Shown in pieces: positions 26,594 to 35,120 of a stretch of 64,000 nt of DNA. The translations under genes and the position numbers were made by a program. Source of the stretch: Winogradskya consettensis (lineage in GTDB: Bacteria; Actinomycetota; Actinomycetes; Mycobacteriales; Micromonosporaceae). The notes beneath the pieces are model-generated. The model saw nothing but the letters and a program-made list of their open reading frames with translations. It had not been told where the DNA came from and made no database searches. The stretch covers positions 124,001-188,000 of the forward strand of contig NZ_BOQP01000030.1 in the NCBI RefSeq assembly GCF_018332715.1, given 5' to 3'. Position 1 is the stretch's first letter. Each line of letters opens with the position of its first letter.

Positions 26594-29500
26594 ATGTACA
26601 AGCCCGTTCCCGCGCAGGTCGACCTGGCCCAGGTCGATCATGAGGTGCTGCACTTCTGGCACGCCAACAGCGTGTTCAACCGCAGCCTCGAGCAGACCGA
26701 GGGCCGTCCCGACTGGATCTTCTACGAGGGCCCGCCGACGGCGAACGGCATGCCCGGCACGCACCACATCGAGAGCCGGGTGTTCAAGGACGTCTTCCCG
26801 CGCTACAAGACGATGAAGGGCTTCCACGTCGCGCGCAAGGCCGGCTGGGACTGTCACGGTCTTCCCGTCGAGCTCGCGGTGGAGAAGGAGCTCGGCTTCA
26901 CCGGCAAGCAGGACATCGAGAAGTACGGCATCGCCGAGTTCAACGCCAAGTGCCGCGAGTCCGTCACCCGGCACACCGACGCCTTCGCCGCGCTGACCGA
27001 GCGCATGGGCTACTGGGTCGACATGGACGACGCGTACCGGACCATGGACCCCGAGTACATCGAGTCCGTGTGGTGGTCGCTCAAGAAGATCTTCGACAAG
27101 GGGCTGCTGGTCGAGGACTTCCGGGTGGCGCCGTGGTGCCCGCGGGACCAGACCGCGCTGTCCGACCACGAGCTGGCGCAGGGCTACGAGAACGACATCG
27201 ACCCCTCGGTGTACGTCCGCTTCCCGCTCACCAACGGCCCGCTCGCCGGCACCGCGTCGTTGCTCGTGTGGACGACGACGCCGTGGACGCTGGTCTCGAA
27301 CACCGCCGTAGGCGTGCACCCCGACCTCACGTACGTCGTCGCGACCGACGGCAACGAGCGGCTCGTCGTCGCCGAGGCGCTGGTGCAGCAGGCGCTCGGC
27401 GAGGGCTGGACGGTGACCGGGCAGAGCTTCACCGGCAAGGAGATGGAGCGCTGGACCTACCAGCGTCCCTTCGACTACGTCGAGATCCCCGACGCGCACT
27501 TCGTGGTGCTCGCGACGTACATCACCGCGGACAGCGGCACCGGCCTGGTGCACCAGTCCCCCGCCTTCGGCGCGGACGACCTCGCGACCTGCCGGGCCTA
27601 CGGGCTTCCCATGGTCAATCCGGTACGCCCGGACGGCACGTTCGAGGCAGGCGTACCCGTCGTCGGCGGCATGTTCTTCAAGTCCGCCGACGCACCGCTC
27701 GTCCTCGAGCTTCAGCAGAGCGGTGCTCTCTTCCGTGAGCAGCAGTACGAGCACAGCTACCCGCACTGCTGGCGCTGCCACACGCCACTGATCTACTACG
27801 CGCAGCCGTCCTGGTACGTGCGGACGACCGAGGTCCGCGCGCAGATGATCCGCGAGAACGAGAAGACCACCTGGCAGCCGGAGACGATCAAGCACGGCCG
27901 GTACGGCGACTGGCTGAACAACAACGTCGACTGGGCGCTGTCCCGGTCGCGGTACTGGGGCACGCCCCTGCCGATCTGGCGCTGCCCCGAGGGGCACCTG
28001 ACCTGCATCGGGTCCCTCGCCGAGCTGAGCGAGAAGACGGGCCGCGACCTGTCCAACCTCGACCCGCACCGGCCGTTCATCGACGAGATCACGTTCGGCT
28101 GCTGGTGCGGCGTGACCTCCACGCGGGTGCCCGATGTCATCGATGCCTGGTACGACTCCGGGTCGATGCCGTTCGCCCAGTTCGGCTACCCGTACCGCAA
28201 CAAGGAGCTGTTCGAGCGCAGCTACCCGGCGCAGTTCATCTCCGAGGCGATCGACCAGACCCGCGGCTGGTTCTACACGCTGATGGCCGTCGGCACGCTG
28301 GTCTTCGACGAGTCCCCCTACGAGAACGTCGTCTGCCTCGGGCACATCATGGCCGAGGACGGCCGCAAGATGTCCAAGCACCTGGGCAACATCCTCGAGC
28401 CGATGCCGCTGCTGGAACGCCACGGCGCCGACGCGGTCCGCTGGTTCATGGCCGCGGTCGGGTCACCCTGGGCGCAGCGCCGGGTCGGTCACAACACCCT
28501 GCAGGAGGTCGTACGCAAGACCTTGCTGACGTACTGGAACACCGCCGCGTTCCAGGCGCTCTACGGGCGTACCGCCGGCTGGACGCCCTCGGCCGCGGAC
28601 CCGGCACCGGCCGACCGTCCCGTCCTTGACCGCTGGGTGCTCTCGGAGCTGAACACCCTGGTCAAGAACGTCGACGCCGCCATGGCCGCCTTCGACACGC
28701 ACGAGACCGGCAAGCTGCTCGCGGCGTTCGTGGACGACCTCTCCAACTGGTACGTCCGCCGCAGCCGCCGCCGTTTCTGGCGCGGCGACAAGGCGGCCCT
28801 GGCCACGTTGCACGAGGCCCTGCACACGGTGACGCTGCTCATGGCGCCGCTGACCCCGTTCATCACCGAGCGGGTGTGGCAGGACATGGTGGCCACGGTC
28901 GACCCGACGGCGGCACGATCGGTGCACCTGGCCGCGTACCCCTCGCCGGATGAGACGCTGATCAACGCCCGCCTCGGCGAGCAGATGACCCTGGTCCGCC
29001 GCCTGGTGGAACTGGGCCGCACCGCCCGCGCCGAATCGTCCGTCAAGACCCGGCAGCCACTGTCCCGCGCACTGGCCTCGGGCCACGGCTTCGACGCGCT
29101 CGGCCCCGAGCTGCTCGCGGAGATCTCCTCCGAGCTCAACGTCGGCGTCGTCCTCAACGTCGCCGCGGCCGGCGGGTCCCTGGTGGACACCACCGCCAAG
29201 GCGAACTTCCGGCCACTGGGCAAAAGGTTCGGCAAGGGCGTGCAGGACGTGGCCAAGGCCGTCGCGGCAGCTGACGCCGCCGCGCTCAAGGAAGCCCTGA
29301 CCACCACGGGTACGGCAACCGTGCTCGTCGACGGCGCCCCGGTCGACCTGTCCCCGGACGAGGTCATCATCACCGAGACGCCGCGCGAAGGCTGGGCGGT
29401 CGCCTCGGAACAGGGCGCCACCCTGGCCCTCGACCTGCACCTGACCCCGGAGCTCAAGCGCGCCGGCCTGGCCCGCGACGCGATCCGCCTGATCCAGGAG

Positions 29501-29710
29501 GCCCGCAAATCCAGCGGCCTCGAGGTCTCCGACCGCATCGTCCTGCGCTACCAGGCCACGGACGAAGCCACGTCGGCCGCCCTCTGGGAACACCGCGACC
29601 TCGTCGCCGACGAGGTCCTGGCCACCGACTACGCGGAGGGCACGCCCGACTGGGGCACGCCGTTCACCGAGGAGCAGATCGGCCTGACCTTCTGGCTCAA
29701 GAAGGCCTGA
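26594..29710 (+). CDS. ileS: Isoleucyl-tRNA synthetase
   Basis: 1038 residues, normal for the actinobacterial/eukaryote-like (type 2) enzyme. The HIGH-type element is PTANGMPGTHHIESRVF, the editing domain includes WTTTPWTLVSNTAVGV, and the KMSKS loop is GRKMSKHLGN. The C-terminal anticodon-binding region (SNWYVRRSRRRFW) is complete. It charges tRNA-Ile and edits misactivated valine. Start ATG 26594 follows GGAGGAAGGAC, the very ribosome site masked by the T-box sequestor. It is followed by a strong terminator and is monocistronic. Confidence 0.98.
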   Translation: MYKPVPAQVDLAQVDHEVLHFWHANSVFNRSLEQTEGRPDWIFYEGPPTANGMPGTHHIESRVFKDVFPRYKTMKGFHVARKAGWDCHGLPVELAVEKELGFTGKQDIEKYGIAEFNAKCRESVTRHTDAFAALTERMGYWVDMDDAYRTMDPEYIESVWWSLKKIFDKGLLVEDFRVAPWCPRDQTALSDHELAQGYENDIDPSVYVRFPLTNGPLAGTASLLVWTTTPWTLVSNTAVGVHPDLTYVVATDGNERLVVAEALVQQALGEGWTVTGQSFTGKEMERWTYQRPFDYVEIPDAHFVVLATYITADSGTGLVHQSPAFGADDLATCRAYGLPMVNPVRPDGTFEAGVPVVGGMFFKSADAPLVLELQQSGALFREQQYEHSYPHCWRCHTPLIYYAQPSWYVRTTEVRAQMIRENEKTTWQPETIKHGRYGDWLNNNVDWALSRSRYWGTPLPIWRCPEGHLTCIGSLAELSEKTGRDLSNLDPHRPFIDEITFGCWCGVTSTRVPDVIDAWYDSGSMPFAQFGYPYRNKELFERSYPAQFISEAIDQTRGWFYTLMAVGTLVFDESPYENVVCLGHIMAEDGRKMSKHLGNILEPMPLLERHGADAVRWFMAAVGSPWAQRRVGHNTLQEVVRKTLLTYWNTAAFQALYGRTAGWTPSAADPAPADRPVLDRWVLSELNTLVKNVDAAMAAFDTHETGKLLAAFVDDLSNWYVRRSRRRFWRGDKAALATLHEALHTVTLLMAPLTPFITERVWQDMVATVDPTAARSVHLAAYPSPDETLINARLGEQMTLVRRLVELGRTARAESSVKTRQPLSRALASGHGFDALGPELLAEISSELNVGVVLNVAAAGGSLVDTTAKANFRPLGKRFGKGVQDVAKAVAAADAAALKEALTTTGTATVLVDGAPVDLSPDEVIITETPREGWAVASEQGATLALDLHLTPELKRAGLARDAIRLIQEARKSSGLEVSDRIVLRYQATDEATSAALWEHRDLVADEVLATDYAEGTPDWGTPFTEEQIGLTFWLKKA

Positions 29711-29728
29711 CCTCTTCCGCTCGTCCAA

Positions 29729-29764
29729 GGCCGCTGCGACTCACTTCGGTGAGCCGCGGCGGCC
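29729..29764 (+). terminator. Rho-independent-type terminator after ileS
   Basis: A 16-base stem (one mismatch, one wobble) capped by a TTCG tetraloop, starting GGCCGCTGCG and ending GCGGCGGCC, followed by TTT, 18 bases after the ileS stop. Confidence 0.85.
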
Positions 29765-29803
29765 TTTCGCGCTTCACCGGCCTTCGCGGTGGACCGGCTG
29801 GAC

Positions 29804-29839
29804 GGGCCGGGCGGGCCGGGCGGGCCGGGCGGGCCGGGC
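29804..29839 (+). repeat. 9-bp tandem array (4 units)
   Basis: Four exact units of GGGCCGGGC between the ileS terminator and the next gene, ending 22 bases before its start. Confidence 0.9.
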
Positions 29840-29861
29840 GGGGCAGTTAAGCTCACCGGCT

Positions 29862-30686
29862 GTGACGGCTTTGGATGATCTGATGCGGCTGGTGCCACCG
29901 CCGGCCAATCCTGCCGGCGGGCCGGCGGACTGGGCGGCGGCCGAGGCCGGGCTCGGACTGCGCCTGCCCGGCGACTTCAAGGCGATGGCCGACCGCTACG
30001 GGCAGGGCGAGTTCTGCGATCTCATCTCTCTCCAGCCGGACCTGCCCGGCTACAACGCCGACGTGCTCGAGGACGAGCGGGGTTATCAGGAGGACGATCC
30101 TGATGACTACCCGTACCCGCTGTATCCGGCGCCCGGCGGGATCCTGATCTGGGGCGGCACCAGCAACGGCGACTGGTTGTGCTGGCTCACCGAGGGCGGC
30201 CCCGAGGAGTGGCCGGTCGTGGTGTGGACTCCCCGGGGTGCGGAGTGGGAGCTCTACCGCATGGGCGCTGCGGCGTTCCTCGAAGGCTGGCTGGCCGGCC
30301 GGGTTGCGGCGTTCCCGGACGCCTTCCGGGCCACAGCGCAGTGGTTCGACCCCGTCCAGGACCTGACCCACGTCTACGTCAGGCTCACCGAGAGCACACT
30401 CCCCTACGAGCAGCGGTACGCCCACCTGCGCGAAGCCCTCGCCCCGACCGCGGACCGGATGCGGGTCGGCCCCGAGGAGTCCCGGCAGGACAAGTTCGCC
30501 GCGGCCGGTGGCCGGTGGCGGGTGATGTACGAGACGGCGTACAGGCATCAGATCCGGATCGCGTTCCCGCCCGGCGACAACGACCGAGCCCGCACGGCTG
30601 TGTTGCGGGCCGCTGCCCTGATGGGTTGCCAGGTCGACTCGGCGGACCGGCTCGACTCCGGCACGATGGTCCCGGTCTGGCTCTGA
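29862..30686 (+). CDS. SMI1/KNR4 (SUKH) family protein
   Basis: 274 residues from GTG 29862. The N-terminal SUKH fold shows LGLRLPGDFKAMADRYGQGEF (about 30-50), a WGGTSNGDWLCWL core near 97 and a WPVVVW strand. SUKH proteins often act as immunity proteins for polymorphic or contact-dependent toxins. The C-terminal 110 residues are a separate alpha/beta part with no recognised domain. No toxin gene is adjacent, so the partner is unknown; an orphan immunity or house-keeping SUKH role are both possible. Confidence 0.8.
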   Translation: MTALDDLMRLVPPPANPAGGPADWAAAEAGLGLRLPGDFKAMADRYGQGEFCDLISLQPDLPGYNADVLEDERGYQEDDPDDYPYPLYPAPGGILIWGGTSNGDWLCWLTEGGPEEWPVVVWTPRGAEWELYRMGAAAFLEGWLAGRVAAFPDAFRATAQWFDPVQDLTHVYVRLTESTLPYEQRYAHLREALAPTADRMRVGPEESRQDKFAAAGGRWRVMYETAYRHQIRIAFPPGDNDRARTAVLRAAALMGCQVDSADRLDSGTMVPVWL

Positions 30687-30746
30687 ACCCACTGACCTCA
30701 CCGGGCGGTCCCGGCGTTGCCGAGCCGGTGAACGATGCTTCGCCTG

Positions 30747-31202
30747 TCACGCCCTCTCCCGTTTCGTCAGGAGCCGGCGTCCACCCCAGGCGATCAGTCC
30801 GGTGATGGCGCCTACCAACAGGCCGGTGAAGATGCTGCTGACCGCGGCGAAGATCCGGATCATCAGCTGTTCCGTGCCCGGCGACAGCCGGCCTTCGAGG
30901 TTGCCGCCCAGGCGCACATCGTGACCCCCGCTCGCGTCCCAGAGCAGCTGGTGGGCAATGCACAGGAACACGCCGTAGAAGGCCCCGACCGCCAGGAGGG
31001 TGAGGAACGGTCGCGGGACCCTGGCAGCAAGCGCCACCGCGATCCAGATCATCGGCGGAACGACGACGAACAGCAGGTTGACGAACGTTCCTTCCTCAAG
31101 GATGTCCAGATCGTGCAGGATCACGCGGGGCACGGCGAGCAGCGCCAATCCGGCCATAGCGGGCCAGGGCATTCCTCGGGGACGGGATGGCTGCTTCTGC
31201 AT
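30747..31202 (-). CDS. Small integral membrane protein, 151 aa
   Basis: Four hydrophobic segments are seen at about 14-30, 42-60, 65-86 and 115-140, with positively charged ends (MQKQPSRPRG and GRRLLTKRERA), so it is a membrane protein with both termini probably inside. No family recognised. It is divergent from the histidine kinase gene at 31343, with about 140 bases between, and could be its target, which is only a neighbourhood inference. Confidence 0.75.
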   Translation of the reverse strand: MQKQPSRPRGMPWPAMAGLALLAVPRVILHDLDILEEGTFVNLLFVVVPPMIWIAVALAARVPRPFLTLLAVGAFYGVFLCIAHQLLWDASGGHDVRLGGNLEGRLSPGTEQLMIRIFAAVSSIFTGLLVGAITGLIAWGGRRLLTKRERA

Positions 31203-31342
31203 GGCCCGACCGTAGGCGCCCGGGCCTCGCGCGCCATCCGTCTCGGACCTCGACCGTGTACGTCGAGAAGCGACAGCCCGGACGCCTCGCTACTACGTTC
31301 GGCGGCGCGCTACCGCGGTACCGGGGATTTAGGCTGGCCACC

Positions 31343-32491
31343 ATGGATAGTCGTATCCGGAGGCCCATGCCGTGGGTGGCCGACTCCATACTCGGGCTCG
31401 TTGTGACCGCCACGCTGGTGGGGACCATCTCGGCCCGGCAGGGCGGTACCCAGCAACCGGACGCGATCGCGTACGCATGGGCCGCCGGGCTGGGTGCGCT
31501 CATGCTCGCCCGCCGCCGCTATCCGCGTGCGGTGCTGGGCGTTACCGCCCTGGGGTTGTTCGCCTACTACTCGGTGGGGTACCCGGCGGTCGGTGTCGCC
31601 GTACCATTGGCCGCCGCCCTGTTCTCCGCCGCGGAGGCCGGCCGGCTCGTGACCGCCGCCGTCACCTCGCTGGGGGTGCTCGGCGTCTCGCTCATGTTCC
31701 GGCTGATGGAAGGGCAGGACGCCGCCTTCGTACTCGGCTACGACCTGGCGCCGCACGTAACGCTGATGGCGGTTGCCATCGCGCTCGGCGACGGCCTGCG
31801 GAGCCGCCGGGTCCAGCAGCGCAGTCAGCGCGAGCTGCGGGACCTGATGGCACGGCAGTACATCCAGGAAGCAGAGAGTTGGTTACGCGAGGAACGATTG
31901 TCGATCGCCCGCGACCTTCACGACGCGATCGGGCACGCTCTCTCCGTGATCTCGCTGCACGCGGAGGTGGCACGCGAGGCGATCCCGGTGGACGACGAGG
32001 TCGCCGGACCTGCGGTACGGCAGGTGAAGGCCGCCGCGTCGCAGGCCATGCGCGAGTTGCGTACGACGGTCGGCGTGCTGCGTTCGAAGCCGCCCGGCAG
32101 GAGTGTCACGGTGTCGCTCGCGTACCTGTCGCCTGTGCTGGACACGGCCAGGGCGGCCGGCTTCGATGTCGAGGAACAGGTCGAGGTGGCGCCGGGGACG
32201 CTGCCCCGGATCATCGACGCGGCCGCGTACCGGATCGTCCAGGAGGCGGTGACCAACGTGGTCCGGCATGCCGATGCCAGTCGGCTGAGTGTGAAAGTGG
32301 TCGCCGGCACCACGCGGCTGCGAGTGTTCGTGACCGATGACGGTCCGCCATCGGGGAAGCCCGTCCGTGCGGGTCATGGCATCGCCGGTATGACGGAGCG
32401 GGCCCGCGCGCTCGGTGGGTCGCTGCGCACGCGGCACGAAGCGTCCGGATTCACCGTCGAGGCCGAACTGCCTCTGCGCGAACCCGCATGA
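31343..32491 (+). CDS. NarL-type sensor histidine kinase
   Basis: 382 residues from ATG 31343. Five to six membrane segments fill residues 12-150; then a HisKA_3 dimerisation domain with phosphorylated His193 in RLSIARDLHDAIGHALS, and an HATPase domain with EAVTNVVRHADA (N box) and GHGIAGMTERARALGG (G2 box). No extracytoplasmic domain of any size, so it may sense membrane or intramembrane signals. The stop overlaps the response-regulator start by 4 bases. Confidence 0.94.
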   Translation: MDSRIRRPMPWVADSILGLVVTATLVGTISARQGGTQQPDAIAYAWAAGLGALMLARRRYPRAVLGVTALGLFAYYSVGYPAVGVAVPLAAALFSAAEAGRLVTAAVTSLGVLGVSLMFRLMEGQDAAFVLGYDLAPHVTLMAVAIALGDGLRSRRVQQRSQRELRDLMARQYIQEAESWLREERLSIARDLHDAIGHALSVISLHAEVAREAIPVDDEVAGPAVRQVKAAASQAMRELRTTVGVLRSKPPGRSVTVSLAYLSPVLDTARAAGFDVEEQVEVAPGTLPRIIDAAAYRIVQEAVTNVVRHADASRLSVKVVAGTTRLRVFVTDDGPPSGKPVRAGHGIAGMTERARALGGSLRTRHEASGFTVEAELPLREPA

Positions 32492-33135
32492 TCCGCGTCG
32501 TGCTGGTCGACGACCAGGAGCTCATCCGGGCCGGGCTGCGCGCTCTGCTGGCGTCGGTCCCCGACGTCGAGGTCGTGGCCGAAGCAGGTGACGGCGTCGC
32601 CGGTCTCGCCGTCGTCCGGCGGCACCTGCCGGACGTGGTGCTCATGGATCTGCGTATGCCGGGCGGCGACGGCCTCACAGCGACCGCGCAGATCACCCGG
32701 GACGCATCCCTCAACGGCGTGCGGGTCCTCGTACTCACCACCTTCGACGAGGCCACCGAGATCGATTCGGCGATCCGCGCGGGAGCGGCCGGCTATCTGC
32801 TGAAGGACATCGGTTCCGACGATCTCCGCCGGGCGGTCCGGGTCGTCGCCGCCGGGGACAACCTGCTGTCCCCAGCCGTTACCCGGCATGTCATGGACCG
32901 GCTCGCCTCGCAGGATGCCCCTGCGGAACCCGATCCCCGGCTCGCCCGGCTCACGGAGCGCGAACGCGAGGTCCTGTCCCGGGTCGGTCTCGGGGAGACC
33001 AACCAGGAGATCGGCGAAGCGCTGTTCATCAGCCCGGCGACCGCCCGGACCTACGTCAGCAGGATCCTTGCCAAACTGGGCGCGCGTGACCGTACCCAGC
33101 TCGCGGTCATTGCCCACCGCGAAGGCCTCGCCTGA
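32488..33135 (+). CDS. NarL/FixJ-family response regulator
   Basis: 215 residues. Receiver domain with DD at 8-9, phospho-acceptor Asp54 (VLMDLRMPGGDG), Thr in LTTFDE and Lys in LLKDIG; C-terminal LuxR helix-turn-helix with LTEREREVLSRVGLGETNQEIGEAL and TARTYVSRILAKLGARDR. It is translationally coupled to the kinase at 31343. The adjacent divergent membrane protein is one candidate target. Confidence 0.96.
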   Translation: MIRVVLVDDQELIRAGLRALLASVPDVEVVAEAGDGVAGLAVVRRHLPDVVLMDLRMPGGDGLTATAQITRDASLNGVRVLVLTTFDEATEIDSAIRAGAAGYLLKDIGSDDLRRAVRVVAAGDNLLSPAVTRHVMDRLASQDAPAEPDPRLARLTEREREVLSRVGLGETNQEIGEALFISPATARTYVSRILAKLGARDRTQLAVIAHREGLA

Positions 33136-33307
33136 CTGTGAGGCTGGTGGTGCCGGCCCGCTAACGGCGGTCGCGGCTTTCTCACCAGCGGCGTTACCTC
33201 TCCGGCGATCTACCCGTCTGCTGTTCGCAGGCACAAGCCCGCCGAGGGGTACGCGGACCGTCGATGAGTGTCGTGCTGCGAGGGTTCAGTGCTCGGCAGG
33301 GGCGGTG

Positions 33308-35041
33308 CTACCGGTCGAGGGCGATGGCGAGGCGACGTACCCATCGCTCGACGTCGCCCTCGATGATCGGGTGCTCGGCGGCGAGGTTGTCCCAGTCGAC
33401 GTCGATCCAGGACAGTACGGTCTCCGGGCCGAAGGTCGAGTCGTCAAGGAGTTGGCGGACGAGGGCCAGGTCGACCGGGGTGTGCTCGGCCAGGAGGACC
33501 GCGTCGTAGAGGTCCTTGCCCTGGGGCCACATGTCGGTGCCGAGCCACTGCAGCTTCCAGGCCAGCGACAACCCCGCGGTGGCGGCCTGCACCGGGACGC
33601 CCACGCCGGGCAGCGTCACCGGTAGCGGGTCGACGGGCAGCCGCTCCCCGAAGACGACATCGACCTGCAGCGACCCGCCGAGCTCCTCCACCGAGCGCCG
33701 CGACCCCCGCAAAGGCCGACGCGAACGCCGGCCTCCACCGCGACGCGACAGCGCATCGCCACGCGAACCCTCGCCGCCAGGCAAAGCGGCACCACCGCGC
33801 AACGCCGCACCGCCACGCGAACCCTCATCCGAAACGCCGTGGGTGTGCAGGGCGTCGAACGGGATGGCCAGCCGGTGACCGTCGGCGCGTTCGTACGTCC
33901 AGATTGCCGACTCTGCGGCCTCGCCCGGGTGCAGCCCCGCGCACGCGAGGATGCCGTCGAGCAACTGGCGGGCTTCGGTGCTGTCGCTGGTCAGGGTCGG
34001 GGGTGTGACCACGAAGTCCAGGTCACCGGGCTCACGGGCGGCTTCTCCCACCCAGGCCGCCATGGTGACGCTGCCCCGGAGCACCAGGTGCTCGGACCAG
34101 CGGCTGGTAGCGATCGCCGTCAGGAGGTCCTGGATGGCTGTCCGGCGGGCGTCGCGCCAGCGCTGGCCCTGCACCGGGTCGGTGAAGACCGGCTCGCCCG
34201 GGCGGAACGCGTGGGGGTACGGCTTGACGGCCGGGTCGAAGGCTGCGCGCTGATAGAGGCCGGGTGCGGACGGTAGGGGCTGGTAGGTGGGTGGGTAGCC
34301 GGGTTCACCGGCCGGGGCCCGCCTGTTCGCGTTGTCGCGCTTCGTGTGCCAGTCGTTGTTCTTGCGGGCCCAGGTGTGCTCCGGACGGTCCGGCTGGAGC
34401 CAGCCGAGGTCCAGGTCGAGGTGGCTGTCGTGCACCACGTACTCCTGCTCGATCTTGGCGATCTCGTAGCCGGCGGCTCGCAGGCCGTTCACCAGTTCGT
34501 CGAGCCGTGCCGTCGACGTTTCCCGGCCGACGCCCCAGCAGCGCTGGTTGACGAAGCGCGCCTGGTTGCCGTCCGCGTCGCGGGACCGGGCGTTGCGGGA
34601 CAGGCGTGCTCCGAACGAGGTCGCCAGGTCGGTGAGTTCGAGCAGACCGGCCATGCCTGCCGCGGCGGGCAGCAGCACCTTCACGTGGTGCTCGAAGTAC
34701 CGTTCCTCCGGCTCGCCGGCGGCGTCACGATCGACGACGGGCGCGCCGGTCGCGTACGGTGCTGCTTCGATCTTGACCCGGGCCGGGTGCATGCCGGCCT
34801 GCCGCAGGCTGTCGCACCACTGGCCGGCCAGCCGTATCTGCTCCGCAAGGGTGCCGCTGCCGTGCAGGGTCAGCATCGGCTGGTGAGTAACGTCGCCGCG
34901 GTCCAGTTCGATGTGCACGACCTTGAGATCGTGCTCGGCGGCGAAGACGTCCAGGCCATCACTCTGATGCGCCTGAACGGTCACGTGTGTCTCGAAGTCC
35001 CCGCTGATCTCACTCACGTCCGGAGGATAAGCGCTCCCCAT
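33308..35041 (-). CDS. AbiEii/AbiGii-like nucleotidyltransferase protein with duplicated N-terminal domain
   Basis: 577 residues. The C-terminal third carries HLVLRGSVTMAAWVGEA...GDLDFVV (about 313-345), which resembles the nucleotidyltransferase core of the AbiEii/AbiGii toxin family, followed by the helical part LAWKLQWLGTDMWPQGKDLYDAVLL (about 500-525). The N-terminal 210 residues look like two copies of a beta-alpha-beta module (strands THVTVQA and EHHVKVLL, each followed by a helix ending in LRQAGM.P / LRAAGYEI). A short Gly/Ala/Arg repeat sits at about 402-440. No AbiEi antitoxin is adjacent. Function unknown; modification of RNA or sugar is speculation. Confidence 0.65.
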   Translation of the reverse strand: MGSAYPPDVSEISGDFETHVTVQAHQSDGLDVFAAEHDLKVVHIELDRGDVTHQPMLTLHGSGTLAEQIRLAGQWCDSLRQAGMHPARVKIEAAPYATGAPVVDRDAAGEPEERYFEHHVKVLLPAAAGMAGLLELTDLATSFGARLSRNARSRDADGNQARFVNQRCWGVGRETSTARLDELVNGLRAAGYEIAKIEQEYVVHDSHLDLDLGWLQPDRPEHTWARKNNDWHTKRDNANRRAPAGEPGYPPTYQPLPSAPGLYQRAAFDPAVKPYPHAFRPGEPVFTDPVQGQRWRDARRTAIQDLLTAIATSRWSEHLVLRGSVTMAAWVGEAAREPGDLDFVVTPPTLTSDSTEARQLLDGILACAGLHPGEAAESAIWTYERADGHRLAIPFDALHTHGVSDEGSRGGAALRGGAALPGGEGSRGDALSRRGGGRRSRRPLRGSRRSVEELGGSLQVDVVFGERLPVDPLPVTLPGVGVPVQAATAGLSLAWKLQWLGTDMWPQGKDLYDAVLLAEHTPVDLALVRQLLDDSTFGPETVLSWIDVDWDNLAAEHPIIEGDVERWVRRLAIALDR

Positions 35042-35120
35042 GCCGCCGGGCGATCCATAAAGGCGAAGGCCCGGCGCAAGGAACAGGTTGCGCCGGGCCA
35101 GGATGCCGAGGTGGATATCG

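Noticed and set aside
26570..28423. 617-codon frame antisense to ileS
   Set aside because: Shadow of ileS codon bias; ileS is unambiguous with all class I motifs.
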